Assembly (NCBI GenBank): GCA_043228905.1
Contig: JBHGNT010000004.1
Span: 10,416,001 to 10,480,000 of the forward strand
DNA from: Azolla caroliniana
Lineage: Eukaryota; Polypodiophyta
Direction: 5' to 3'
DNA: 64,000 nucleotides
Shown: positions 30,272-43,456 of the stretch, piece by piece
How positions within the stretch are numbered: position 1 is the stretch's first letter
How the letters are laid out: each line of letters starts with the position of its first letter
Position numbers and translations under genes: made by a program
The notes under the pieces: generated by a model
Told to the model about the DNA's origin: nothing
Database searches by the model: none
The model's input: the letters and a program-made list of their open reading frames with translations, nothing else

Positions 30272-33200
30272 AAGTCAGTATCTTGGAGAGCTTTGATCAT
30301 ATGAAGGAAGTTGTGCAAAGAGCAATGGAACCATTGGATTGTATAGTGGTGGGCAAATTTGGACCTAAGGTTTCGACCAAAAGCATGGTAAGCATGGATG
30401 AAGCGTAGGTTGATTATAGACTTGAAGTAATGTTGGTGATGAGATGGTTGGATGCTAAGTTGCAATGACAAGATGGTGGGGCCTTTATTGAGGTCAAACC
30501 TCAAGCTACAATTGGGATGGTCTTGATTGTGAATATGTGAGTACATATACTTGCTCATAGGAAGGAATATTGAAAGAGGTGGAAAAAATGGATGGTAGCT
30601 TGTAGGGCTAGGCTAGATCATGGATGTCCATGTGGTGATATGTGAACTATATCATAGTCCAGAGCATCGCATCAATATTAGATCCATGATGAATCATCGT
30701 TTGCAGGGGAAGTGAGGCCAATTGAAGATGAGAGAGCGGCTTCATTGTTGGGTTGAAAAAACATTGGACCAACCCCATGTTAAAAGGAAATAATGTTGTA
30801 TTTGTTAGTTTTAAGAACCTTATAATACGTAATATTTTCAATCTACAATATTGGTCATATGCTAAATGTATACAAAAAAACATGGTCATTGAAACATGTA
30901 TACATGCACTCACGGTTGATGACAAGCCAAATCTTGTCGAAAAGGTGCCCCATTTATAGGAGCATTGAAATACTTTCGATACCAAGGAGATTGGTTACCC
31001 ATAGGTTTGGTTAAAGGAGCCTAGAGTTAGTGTACCAACCACGATAGTGAGGGGGGACCAATGTAGCCCACAACCACCACCTTATCTGTGTTGATGGCAA
31101 AAAAGGAAACATGTCGACGTGTCGTTTTGTATGTGGACAAGGACGAATGAGAGATCACAAAAATCAAATGCCCAGGGTATCAAGGCAATATCAATGTCAT
31201 TGTGGTGTCAAGTTGGTCACTCACCTTGATCGATCCTAGTTAGGGAACTAACAAGCCAGAATTGGTAATATATGGAATGGAACGTTACATTCTTAAAATA
31301 TGAAGTACTTCCAGATATGAGAGGAAATGCTTAGAAAAAGTGGGGGAATTTTGAAAATCATGTGTGATTTTTTATATAAACTCGAATACAATGATGGTGA
31401 CCATCAACTCTTCTAGAAGTTGACATCGCCTAGGCATAAATGACAATGGTGAAGTTTTGGCATCCCTCGAAGTGCCAATGATATTGTGTTATGCCACATG
31501 GGAGCTTTCTCTAACTTGAACAATGAATACATTCAAAACTTAATTCATTAAAGTGACAATGTCAGTGTGCTTTGCCACTCAACGTTGTCCTAGTTTTTCC
31601 AATAAAATGTCTCCAATGCAAAGAGATATGTCCGCAGACCCATTATTCTTTAAATTTCTAACCTCCATATATTTCATTGTCAACCTAAGTGTTGATAAGT
31701 AGCAAATCCCTAACACCAAAGCTATAGTTTCAGGATAAGTCATAGCAAAATTGGTTTTGAGTATGGCAGAATTTAACAAGATTTCGCAAAATATGCATGT
31801 TGTGATCTCAATATATTAAAAATGATGTTAGTTTACATTTGAATGGTTGGCATCCAACAATCATGAACCCAAAAGTCACTCTCTAGAATAGGTATCTCAC
31901 CCAAAATATCTTGAAGCCCATGGATTCTCATTAAACAAATGCACGAGTGATGTGGGGCATAACGTTTCACTATGCATAAAGAAAAAGCAACGAATAAGGT
32001 CAAGCAAGCTTCTACATCCATCAATTTTTGACTATGATGGAGACCCCATTTCCATCATTGTATTCCATGCAAAATAGGTTGGCTAAACGTGTATAAATGA
32101 TTCAAAAAAGAGAGAGCATGAAAGTCACTTGCGATAAAAATAACCACAAATTCGTATCAATCAAGATGCGGTGAGATGAAACTGTATAAGTGGTTTTGTT
32201 GATTTAGAACGGTCTTTGCAAACAAAATAGTACACCACAATTGTTTATGGTTTCACAAATAATTGCCACCACTCCTTTTTGTGTAGAAAGTGCATCAAGA
32301 TGCAGACATGTGAAGCGAAAAACTCATATGGGGCACAAAGAAGGTTCATTGCTCATGAGTCATACCTATAGATCCGTTGAATAGAGTGTGTGCTTTATTT
32401 GGATTGTTAATTCATGATGCTTTTTACATTGACCTTTTGTGGTGTAGTGACATGATTGTTACATTGATCTTGTCACAAGTCTAGGATTAAATTTCAAGTG
32501 CCAAGTGCCAAACCTAGTTTCTGGAGTGCACAACTCCCATTATTATCGCCCTTAGTTATATTCAACAAAATAATAATTTTCCTCTACAAAATTTGATCTT
32601 TGTGAAATAGTTTCCGCAAAGGTTAAATGAGTTGAAGCCACACAATGGAAAGAAAATATTATTTTTCCTTAGCTATTGAGCTTTGTGAAATAGTTTCTGC
32701 AAAGGTTAAATGAGTTGAAGCCACACAACGGAAAGAAAATATGGACAGATGGTTGTGTGTGGTCTTATGCACGCATATGATGGTTTTTGGATGTGAGTTC
32801 AATGCTTCATTGAATGATTAACCATAAGAAACAAGAACCTAAATGTTTGGTTCTTGGATTGAAAGCTGTCATGATGCAACACGTACATGAAACATGAATG
32901 AATGCAACTTCAATCAAGTAAATTTCAAAAGGTGGAGATTATATCATCTAGATAATGATCAAATGACTCATCTTGATGGAACAATCCAAAAATGTTCTTA
33001 CATATCTCTGATGATTGAAATATACTTAAGGACTTCAAGATACACATATAAAATCATTTTGGTTCAAACCTTTTTGCATATTTGTGTGCATTATTCCATC
33101 ATGGCAGTAGGGGACCTCACAAATAATACTTTACTCTTCTTCTTTTTTGTTTATTTGTTTCTTTATGATAGTTAAGGAGTTAAAATTATTGGGGGTTTTA

Positions 33201-33720
33201 AAGAACTTTAGGACAAGATTATTTGGGCATTTGATTGTAAGAGAGAACATTAAGAGATGCTAGCGTTCTTCTAAAAACAAATAGAATTAAGTCTCATCGA
33301 AAGCGAAGGCTCCTAATAACATAAGATCTAAGATAAATTAAGCAAATACAATTAAGAGACATTCACACGGTGCCCTATAGACATTTTGGCTTCAAGATTT
33401 TTCTCTCATCCACCCCCACCCCACCGGCGCCCCCACCGAAAAAATAAAGAAGAAAAACACACCAATTGAGACGCTAGACCTCCTTATTGATAAGAAACAT
33501 AATCACGCATCTTTCCTATGTCTAACCTTTTGATTTTTGTCGTGCTCGATGCGTCTAGCTTACAAAAGCAGAGGGAGTTGCATTCTAAGCATCTCGCTTG
33601 CAAGTAGGTTAGGAGCAAGCGATGGTTTAGAAAGGATTAGGAGGAAGAAATGCGGTTAGTGGCTTGTAACAATCCAAAATTGTAATTGTGATGTTAATGG
33701 AGTAGTAGATAGAACAAGCA
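30272..33720. other. Unassigned intergenic sequence
   Basis: AT-rich, with only short ORFs and none resembling a protein I know. There is a local near-duplication around 32600-32740, where GTGAAATAGTTTC and AAGGTTAAATGAGTTGAAGC occur twice about 95 bases apart. No RNA gene or element end was recognised. Confidence 0.5.
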
Positions 33721-33727
33721 TATGCAT

Positions 33728-33863
33728 TCTCTCTCTCTCTCTGATTTTGGGAAAAGACATTCACATTTTCTCAATTTCTGCTAGAGACACTCATATGTAC
33801 ATACATATGTGTATTTAGAGAGAGATTAGAGAGAGAGTGTGTGTGTGTGTGTGTGTGTGTGTG
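33728..33863. repeat. CT, GA and GT microsatellites upstream of the twin-LOV gene
   Basis: (CT)n near 33730, (AG)n near 33818 and (GT)n of about 13 units at 33838-33862. They lie 140-270 bases before the start codon, in the likely promoter or 5' UTR. Confidence 0.9.
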
Positions 33864-34002
33864 AGAAGAGAGAAGTTATCTGTATCGTCCTTTTAAATTA
33901 AAAGAGAAGCAGATTTCGAGAGCGTTCTAGCAAATCGCCCACAATCAATTGAGGCCATTGCGAGGATTTCTTGATTCAGAAGATTACGAAGAAGAAGAAG
34001 AA

Positions 34003-37000
34003 ATGGGTCTTCAGATCTTCCTCACAGAAGAATCAGAATCAGAATCAGAAGAAAGAAAAGAGCTTAGAAGTGGAGAACTGAACCCTAGCTCCATGAAACC
34101 TGAACTTTCATGGTATAACCCAAATGGGCTATCTCTACCTGATCTAGTCATGGCTTCCTTCACATCAACATATAAGTCTTCTCTGAGAGATTCGCTTCAG
34201 AAGCTATACTCAAGTTTCATCTTTATCATCACAGATCCAAGGATCCAAGATAACCCAATCATATATGCAAGTGAAGGGTTCTTGGAAATGACCAAATATT
34301 CATTGGAAGAGGTTCTGGGGCGAAACTGTCGGTTTCTGCAGGGTCCACTTACGGGTCGAAGAGAAGTGTTGGAGATCTCTGATGGTATCAGAGAAGAGAG
34401 GAGTTTTCAGGTCTCTTGTGTGAACTATAATAAGGAAGGTAAAGTTTTCTGGAGCTTGATGGATATGGCTCCTCTGTTTTCAAAAGAAGATGGAAGAGTT
34501 GTTCACTTTGTTGGTATTTTTATACCTTTTCTTGTCAATACAAGAAGGACATGTGGACATGGGGATTCAAGAGGTTTCCAGTGCTTTTGGTCTACGGATG
34601 CTGATGTTAAATTGACTGTGGGAAATGAAGTGAAGAAAAGATCATCATGTCCCTCACTAGGTCACCCTCTAAACCCCTAGAATTCAATCTTTTTTGTGTT
34701 TTATATCTATATATATGTATATTAATATACACATTTATTGGTATGATGTGGATCATTTGCATCTTTTGGTTTAATGAAGAATTTGGTATGAAAAGAAGAC
34801 AATTTTTTGGTGATGATTTTGCATCGTTTGGTTTCAATAAAGACTTTGATCCATGATGATGATGCTCTCTTGAGGAATCTTAAATCTAGATATTTCCATG
34901 AAATCTTTATTCAGAAATGATCCCTTGACAGTGATGGTGATGGTGTTCTCAGATGTGCCTCTATAGCTAGATTATCGTTGACTCTCGCATCTTGAGATCA
35001 TACGCCGTTATGTGCTCTATTGGAATCAAATCCTTAATGAGCGTCTTGAATGCCATTTGCAGATGAAAATGAATGTGAAGAAGCCCAACAAGCTGACAAA
35101 GATAAGGCAAGATTGCTAATGAAATCATTGCTGAAGGAGATTGCAAGTAAATGCAAAGGTGAGGGTGTTGCAGAGACAAGATGTAATGCGGTTCCTGCTG
35201 TGATTGAGAGGGTTATCTGTTCATCATTGATGCTCTCGCTAACCAAAATTCAACAAAGCTTTGTCCTGTATGGCATCTGTACTATTTACTTCTAAGTTGT
35301 TGGATCTCAATATGTATGTGTTTTTCTATGGTGGAGGGTTGGGGACTTGTTACAGTCTTTGCCTTTCTATTTATATTTTTTCGGTATGGTATTTTGGCAG
35401 GGTTAATCCTCACCTTCCAAACTTACCCATCGTCCATGCAAGCAACAATTTCCTACAACTCTCTGGTATGTTGTTGTTCACAACCATTTTAATATTGTCC
35501 ATAGTTTTGGGGAGGGGTTTTACCATCTGTCTTCTATTTCTATGAAAACATAGAAATTCTTTCTTTTCTGAAGTAAGAAAGATTATTGATCAATTATCAA
35601 ATCAAAATTTAAAATTTGAGTGAAGCAAGCAATGGGGGAGGAGGAAGGAAAGAAGAAGCTTCTTTATTTAGTGTTAACTATTGATAGACAAGATGTGTTT
35701 GTTCTACTATATTGGTAGACGCAGTAATTTACATGAACCCTTATAGGCTGGTTGGTTGTTATGTAATCTATTAATGCTGTTAATATAGGTGTACCAACTG
35801 AAAAATCTTATGGTGTCGTTAACATCCAATGTATTTGATAGGAAAAATCCATTTTTGATCTTGGAGTCCAGTATCTATGTCTGTTTTAATGTGGATTAAT
35901 AGATACAGCTTTGTATGTATAATAATACCCCACATATTGTGCTGGAAAAATGTTTTTTGGCCTTATCATGATGTATTCTGTTTATTCTTTGTCTATATAT
36001 ATCCTGTTATCCAGGCTACACTCTGGAAGAAGTGATTGGTTGCAATTGTAGGTTCATGCAAGGACCGGATACTGATCCGAGAGCTGTCCAAATGGTAATT
36101 TTCTTTAGTTTTTCTATAACCAGCATGGTTTATTTCTCATCGATACATTCATTGTCCATTTTTTAAAACTGATTGTTTTGTGTATGCCATATCCTAGATA
36201 AGAGACTCTTTAAAAGCCGAGAAGTCATGCACTGTCAAACTACTTAACTACAGGTATTAAAGACAAACACATGTATCCTTGGTGCAAATATAAGTTCGAG
36301 TGATGTAATAAATTGTTTTATTTGAAACTCAGAAGTGAATTGTGAATGTCTTCTCTTGCAGAAAAGACAAAAGTTCATTTTGGAATCTCTTACACATTTC
36401 ACCTATCCGGAGTAATGCTGGCAAGGTAATTAATTCTCTTCTTGTAGTGCATTAACTTAGTTAATGATAGATTTAAACCAGTGTATGAAAACCATTAGCG
36501 AGGCATGGAATGATTGATTGCAATGACTATGTTTAGCCAATTATGGTGGATTTAGGAAAATATATGATGTGTTAGCAAGGAGTGACTAATCATAGTCACA
36601 ATAGGTTTAGCTAATTATGGTGCTAGCAAGGAGTGACTAATCATAGTCACAATAGGTTTAGCTAATTTTGGTGCTAGCAAGGAGTGACCGTCATGGTCAC
36701 TATGGTTAACTAATTGTACTAGATATTTGACACTTTATGCTAGCATGGAGTGATGACTCATAGTCACTATTCTTAACAAATTCTGATGGGTACATGAAAA
36801 TTTATGATTAATCTGGAGTCATCAATCATAATGACCATGACTATGATGAATTAATGACAATTTATAGTAGCATGGAGTCACGGATCATGGATTTATGACT
36901 GTTTGTGACAGGGTAGGTGACCTAATCATAGTTAACATGGATAGCTAATTATGATTGATTTATGTTTTTTTTGATGCTATAACATTGATTAATAATTCTG

Positions 37001-37209
37001 ATGGAGAAATTCATAGCTGTGATGTTGTCTTATAGATTGTGTTTTTCGTTGGTGTGCAATTGGATGTGACATATCTGGGCGACCGACAATTATTTGAAGC
37101 GTGTTTAGCGCCAGATATCCGACAGCTGGGAGTTGTCGGGGCTGTGAAGGTCGCGGTTAGGGGTCTTCAAGGAGAGGGTCTACGGCGACGAATGCATAAG
37201 AGTGAATAG
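34003..37209 (+). CDS. Twin-LOV (PAS/LOV) blue-light receptor protein, seven exons
   Basis: Proposed exons: 34003-34660, 35063-35267, 35401-35465, 36015-36094, 36198-36253, 36362-36425 and 37036-37209. All introns are GT-AG, phases match, and the sum is 1302 nt (433 residues plus stop), supporting the model. LOV1 (residues ~66-176) has [10 protein letters not shown] with photoactive Cys109. LOV2 (~280-392) has [10 protein letters not shown] with Cys321, then [20 protein letters not shown] across exons 5-6. The C-terminus carries [13 protein letters not shown], typical of plant PAS/LOV (PLP/TLP) proteins. LOV domains bind FMN and form a cysteinyl adduct in blue light; there is no kinase, F-box or Kelch domain, so signalling is through partners. 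The N-terminus is acidic. The start is the first ATG; no upstream in-frame ATG exists. The exon 1 donor (34660/34661) is the least certain: intron retention would stop after 10 codons. Confidence 0.9.
36510..36960. repeat. Degenerate tandem repeat in intron 6 of the twin-LOV gene
   Basis: Five to six units of ~55-80 bases built on GCTAGCAAGGAGTGACTAAT and CATAGTCAC with TTTAGCTAATT linkers. The two clearest adjacent units are at about 36570-36680, and later units are increasingly diverged. Confidence 0.8.
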
Positions 37210-40200
37210 TTGTGTAATAAGATTGGACGTCATGTGTGTGTACATGGAGTACATGGAAGGGAACAAAAGTTCCTATGCTCTCCTTGCATCGATTGCTCTC
37301 AGATGGAGGTCCAAAGTTTTATTTTCTTTGTTCATCCTATCAACTGTAGAAGACAAAGGGGGGCTTCACCGTGAAAGATTTGTGTATTTATCTAGATAGA
37401 TAGATAGGTAAAAAATCATATTGAGTAGCCCCACACTTTGAATTTCTAAGCAGTGGGCATATATGTATATCAGTTAGCTATTTTGATTTCATTTGATTAT
37501 ATATGTTTTGTAGCAAGTGCATATATATAGATTACCACTCAAATTTTGAGTGGGCTTCCTATTAGTGTTATAATGCCCTTTATTATGTACATGTGTGCCA
37601 TGTCCTGAAACTAATTCATCAAAATTTCCATTATATGATGCATTGAAATGTGTTGGAATAATTGTCCTTCATGTTGCCAATATCTGGCAATGTATGATAT
37701 TATCTGAAATGAGATTGCATGTGCTAGCCCTTTGAGAATATACAGAGTGCCGCCACTCTACTAAGATTTCATTGATATATTGCTCACCCGAACAACCAAG
37801 CTTATAATGTAAGCATATGTGCGAGTGTGTTCATACAAGATAATCTTAAGCGAGGAAGAGACTAACCTGGTAGGACGATGTGCACATTGGAGAAGAACTT
37901 CCAAAGAAAGTAAAATAGAGGACAGTAGACAAGATTGTAGCCCTTATATATTTTAAATTGAAGTTTAAGTATGGTGTTAGGTTATGCAAAAACCTTTCAT
38001 CTGTTTCAGGCATAAAGGATTAGTGCGATTTGTCAAAATTTCGTGGAAGTTATTTATTGTGTTCAATCTTGCCAAGGAATGTGTTCTCTTATGGATTTCT
38101 CTGCTTTCTCCTAACAGGAATTATCTTCGTTCTCTTATGTGCTCTTTGCTTTCCCATAGGAATCAGCTTTATCATACAAGCATATTAATCACACTCATTA
38201 TGACAAGGAAAGACTGAATCAGATATTGATTGGAGACATTGTGGATGCCAATAAGTAATAACGAACAACACATGACCATGGCCTTAACCTCTCCTCCCAA
38301 CCTTTCAATATGTACACTTACCTTATGCCCTTGGTTTCAAACTTTCACACATGGCAGTTTCATATTGAACCCTTTTGCCGTTGTACATTGTATGATTGTT
38401 ATTTAAACCTAGTTGAAATGTTTCTCATAAAAAACTATGCAAAGTAATCTTTTATTGATTGTGGTTTCAACTTCAGCTAGTAGCCGCATATGATCTCTTC
38501 TCAAAGATTTGATGTGCTCATTAAATCTTTATGTGGTAGATGGTATTATCCTTTTTTTATGTTGGGATATAGCACATTGAAGGATTATGATAATTGATGG
38601 TGAATACGAGGCTCTAAATTAGAAAACATGTATTTTACATAGTCAACAAATAAAGTGTAAAAAATAATTTAATGTTCAAGTTTTTGATATCATAAATTGA
38701 CAAAATACTACCAACATTTGATTAAGCATAAATGGCCGGATTGCTAAAGGCTATGAACTTCCAAGGAAATTTCAAGCTATACCTAACTAAGATTTTAGTC
38801 ATGTTAGGAAGCTAATATTAATACATTTTGCTCCTTATGTGACAGATTCATCCCAACTCTAAAGGTGTGCTGATGATTTTAATACTACAACTATTAGTGT
38901 TTAGTTGCTGAATTTGGTTTTGAATAAGTTTGCATTGATAACTACACTTAGAAAACATGATGTAAGGGTGAAGGAAAGATGAACTGGGCAAAGGTAAATA
39001 AAAAATAACTTTCAATTTAGAAGGCAAATATGGAATAGTGAAAATGTGAAGATCTATATTCGTGGAAAATATTTAGGAGAAAAACACTTCTCAAACTGTA
39101 GGAAGACTAAATGTGAGTAGTCCAAACATTTGATGGCACTACATCTTCAAGGATGGAAAAATGAAGAAGAAGTAGAAGAAGACATAGAACTTTGAGGATT
39201 GTTTCTATGGAGGATAAATAGGAATTGTATTTGGACATACTATGCAATTACAAGAAATAACAAATAGAACCAAACATGAAAAATTTGGATAAAACTTATT
39301 TAAAATACTTTTAATATTATAATTTCTTGAGATTTAAATTTATTTAAGAAGGCACAAAGAACAAAAGCAATACTTTTTGAGTTTTCATTAGATTGATCAC
39401 GTGAGTATAATGTAGGCAACTTGTTTTCTTTGGCATATTCCTAGGACCACAACCTACAAATGGCAACATATTGTGGTGGAACACATTGAAGAGGAGAAGA
39501 TATTATATGTGAGTGTACAACCACTTAACACTATTGATACTATAATGCAATTATATCATTGATAAACAAAACCTTGTCGCACATTCCTATTTGTCTAGGT
39601 ACCGAGACATAATAATTCATGCACCTTTTTAAACAAAAGATCTCATACATCCATTTGCATTGGTGAGGACTCATGAGTAGGTTGCACACACATCCATGGA
39701 CCACGCAAGGACGCAAAAAGTCATTACAGACAACCTACACTGCCATTCCCCTTTGCAAGTAGTTGCTTTTTAGTTATATGCTCCTACTGTCAACATAAAT
39801 TGATATAGACTTGGGTGAAAATGTTCTTTCATCTTATAATATTTCAAGGTGCGGTACATGCTAAATCGATTTATGTGACGTGCAATTTTTGTCACTAAGT
39901 TGGCCCACCCCACATGCTGCTACACATAACAAGTTTGTATATGTTGGCGAGAAAAGTTTGCCATCATAGGGATGGGATGAGAAAAGTCATTGTATTTGAT
40001 TGACATGAATGGTGTGTGCAAGTGGTAAGGCTGAGATTCCAAGAACTTAGTTGAAAGTAAATAACATAGCCCTAACAATGGATGAAGCAACTTCTAAAAA
40101 ACAAGAGATTCAATCTTTATGCTTGTGGTTTCACTCAAGATCATTTGATAAGAATTTGAAAATGGAGAGGAAAACGAAAAGGATAATTAAGATATAGACA

Positions 40201-40940
40201 AATAACTTTAGTGAGCCTGACCTAGTCTCCATAATTACATTTAAGGATAAGATAAAACAAATATTTTGTTTCAATTGTGTATCTGTGTTTGTTTATGTGT
40301 GTATACACACATAAATATATAATTCTTAAGTACAACAAGCTTAAGAATAATGTCCAATTACCTGATTATTGCCCATCGATAAGTGTATACTAAATATTTT
40401 GATCCAACTAGGATGATGTAGGTCAGAAACCTATAGTTTGGTAATATAGGATCTTGAAAATGTAAGTCGAGTAGACACATTGATTTGCATATCATGAATA
40501 TAATTAAAAGTGAAGCATATGTACTCATTGATGTAGGAATTATAAGTAGAATGGCATTCAATGCACTGCCTCATATTGTACTTTACCATTTTGTATTAAA
40601 TCAAGAATAAAACATTGTTGACATAGATAGATATAGAGAGATAGAGATAGAGTGTTAGGTTGAGACACACAAATTTAAGTAGATAAGCTAGATCAACTGA
40701 GGAAATGAAAAGCAGGTAATTATTGAATGATCGCTAATAGTTATTGAACGCTAGTATGATGCAATGCTTTATGTTTTTTCAAGTGCAACCCATTCATTGC
40801 ATTTGAGTTCATCTTGGTTGTTTCATCGAACGACATGGCTAGCATACATCTTGGTTGGGTCTCATGGGGCTCGCTTGGCATTATGTTGGTCACATTGCTT
40901 AGTAGATGATATGTTTGGGTGGTAAACTAAACTGCTACTT
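37210..40940. other. Unassigned intergenic sequence downstream of the twin-LOV gene
   Basis: The first few hundred bases probably include the gene's 3' UTR; the polyadenylation site is not resolved. The remainder is AT-rich with short ORFs only, GATA-type simple repeats near 37394 and 40626, and no recognised element. Confidence 0.5.
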
Positions 40941-40943
40941 TGT

Positions 40944-41580
40944 TGGTGTTGAGATACAAGCTCAACATTGGGTGCGTAAACCGGTGCAAACCAGTGCATA
41001 GATTGGGTTCGTAAACCGGGTGTGCAACGAGAGGCCGTAGCGGTGCGTAAACAAGGGGGCCGTTGGATAATTTATTTGATGATCACTCGGCCGGATCTCA
41101 GTTACCCGGTCGGCCTGGTCAGTCAATTTATGTTGCAGCCCACGACCAAACACCTTCAATGTGTGCAACGGATATTGCGCTATGTCTGTGGCAATAAGGA
41201 TAGGGTGCTGCTATATCAGACCGGTATTGCCAAATTGCTCGTCGGCTACTTGGAGTCCGATTGGGCCGAAAACGCTGGTGATCATAGATCCACGCGATCT
41301 TAGATCCACATCTGGGTTCGCTTTCTTGCTTGGGAGCGCCGCGATCGCTTGGAGCAGCAAGAAGCAGCCGACAATTGCACTGTTGAGCACGGAGCCTGAT
41401 TATCGAGGTGCAGCTTTGCCATTTGGCTCAAGAGGCTACTCAAGGATCTGCAAGTGGAGGTGTCCGCTCAGACGACGATCTACTGCGACAACCTCAACAA
41501 CATCCAACTTGCGAAGAACCCTGTCTTCCACGCTCGGACCAAGCACATTGAGGTGCACTGCATATGGGCTTTAAGACGTC
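40944..41580 (+). pseudogene. Copia D-related fragment: LTR tip fused to RNase H
   Basis: TGTTGAGATACAAGCTCAAC at 40944 matches the start of the copia D LTR. After ~80 bases comes a plus-strand RT/RNase H tail: ITRPDLSYPVGLVSQFM, QRILRYVCGNKDRVLLYQTG, RSTSGFAFLLGSAAIAWSSK, ALLSTEPDYRGAA, then a frameshifted CDNLNNIQLAKN-like and HARTKHIEVH segment ending near 41570. It has at least two frameshifts. The fusion implies a large internal deletion or template switch. Confidence 0.75.
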
Positions 41581-42540
41581 CCATGTACATATGGACATAG
41601 AGAGTCTAATCATTATGGTGTCCTAGATAATATATAACAAAGTATCCAACCCACATGAGATCATTTGAGTTCAATTGACAAAACCCTCCCCCCTTGATGA
41701 TAGAAGCATTGTTCCATCAATCCAAAACAATCACTAATATCACTAAACCCATACATACTAGTTATGATTTAGTGACAATTCAGCTTTACCTGAAAATACT
41801 TCTCTTTGGCAAAAAGATCATACTTTACCGATTATACTTTTAAGCAAAGGATTATCTCTAAGATATGACATATAGCTCCAAGCATCCAAAACTTAGCCGT
41901 ATGTCCACATTAGTATGTTACTATCATAACTCCACTAACGAAGGCCATGTAGAATTTTCATGAAATAGAGATTAGGTAAGGATAAGAGATTGACACCATT
42001 GAACCTTTCGAATTGCAGCACACTTTGAGTGTGTGCTATCTACTGCATAGCAACCAAGAAGAAATTCCCAGTCTTATGCCCTTATTGATGAATCCACACC
42101 ATGAGTAATAAGATTTGAATTTCATATAGAATAATGTGGGTTAATCCTCTATTAGAGGTTTTATACTTTAACAACTTTTTGATTCTTTCACAAGTTGCCA
42201 TAAAAAATACACCCCAAATGATCATTGCATCATGAAGACAATAGTGAGATAAATGAAAGGCTTACACTATGCTACATTGTGTAATTATTGTGGCTTAATG
42301 CATTCCTCCAGTCCTAAACTGAATCTTTCATGGGTAGCATCATCACCAAAACATGGTTTTTAAAGAATAGTCTTCCCAAATAAACCATGTCAAAAGAGCA
42401 TAAATATGACAAAACATTCATGGATTTCCATTGGCACCAAGAAAATATTGTTGTTGGGAACAAGATCATCAACTCATTTTAGCTAAAATTCTTTGGATGC
42501 CAAAATTTGGATCCGAATGAATTTACTACATCCCAAACCC
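41581..42540. other. Unassigned sequence
   Basis: Contains CCCTCCCCCCTTGATGATAG near 41680, resembling the polypurine side of a minus-strand LTR element, but no coding motif survives. Nothing can be named with confidence. Confidence 0.35.
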
Positions 42541-42900
42541 AATAAACCCTAAATCCCCCATCTCCCGTGGACGATCAAGAATCTAGATTCTTTTCTATTC
42601 TATCTAGTTCCAAAATTCATGTTATTGGCCACTCGAGAAAGATACAAGATCATCATCATCGTTGTGATCATCATTCTCTTCATGATCGTGATCATGATCA
42701 TCTCTTTCTCTCTAAGAAGCCCAAGAAACCCTAAATCCCCCATATCTCGTGGATGATAAAGAATCTATTCTGTCTAATTTTAGAATTAATGTTATTGGCC
42801 ACTCAAGAAAGATAGAAGACCATCATCATCATCATCATTGTGATCATCATCTTCTTCATGATCATGATTGTGATCATCTCTCTTTTTCATTCCGTAAAAA
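42540..42900. repeat. Tandem duplication with CATCAT/GATCAT runs
   Basis: Two ~185-bp units, each starting near AAACCCTAAATCCCCCAT (42545 and 42729), each with TTATTGGCCACTC and a CATCATCAT/TGATCATGATCAT segment. They are about 80-85% alike by eye. Confidence 0.85.
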
Positions 42901-42989
42901 ATGGCTTTCATTACGAAAGAAAAAACACCACCATGACTCTAAAGTATAGAACCCTTCTATCTAGGAATCTAAATACTACTCTACTATGA

Positions 42990-43451
42990 CTTCAAACTCA
43001 ATGCCACCCTATACACCAATTCAAATGATGAATATGATGATATGTGGCCCTACAAAGTTCTCTCTCTTCATGGTTGAGATTTCGTGACTTCTCTAGCACT
43101 ATCAATTGCAACAAAAGAAGTCCTTTTAACTTTACAACATATTTTCTCACTCCAACTTGTGAATCAAAAGTGAAGGCGTTCCAGATATTCCAATTGAACC
43201 ATAGCCCCCAATACCCGAAGAACTCAAAAATAATTTGGAAACAAGGCATCAGTTCATTGTTCTCCATATGTGCAAAAACCTAACTAAAGGAAGATAGACT
43301 TACTCCAGTTAGAGATATCCACACTAAATTGACATCCCTTTCAGAATTAATGATGTTCCACCTCTTAGCTTCAATTGTCATGTTTCCAAGCTTAATTATT
43401 GTATTCTCTATAAAGTATGCCACCATTTCTGTCCAAGGTTATACACCCTCA
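42990..43451 (-). pseudogene. LINE-derived fragment, downstream part
   Basis: Removing the solo LTR (43457-44482) plus one AACAT joins this segment in frame with the LINE fragment at 44488-44880, giving a continuation through PWTEMVAYFIENTI after one stop. Further downstream there are only degraded frames. Confidence 0.5.
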
Positions 43452-43456
43452 AACAT

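Noticed and set aside
33949-34002. N-terminal extension of the twin-LOV protein
   Set aside because: The open frame begins at TTG; the first ATG in frame is at 34003, which is the reasonable eukaryotic start.
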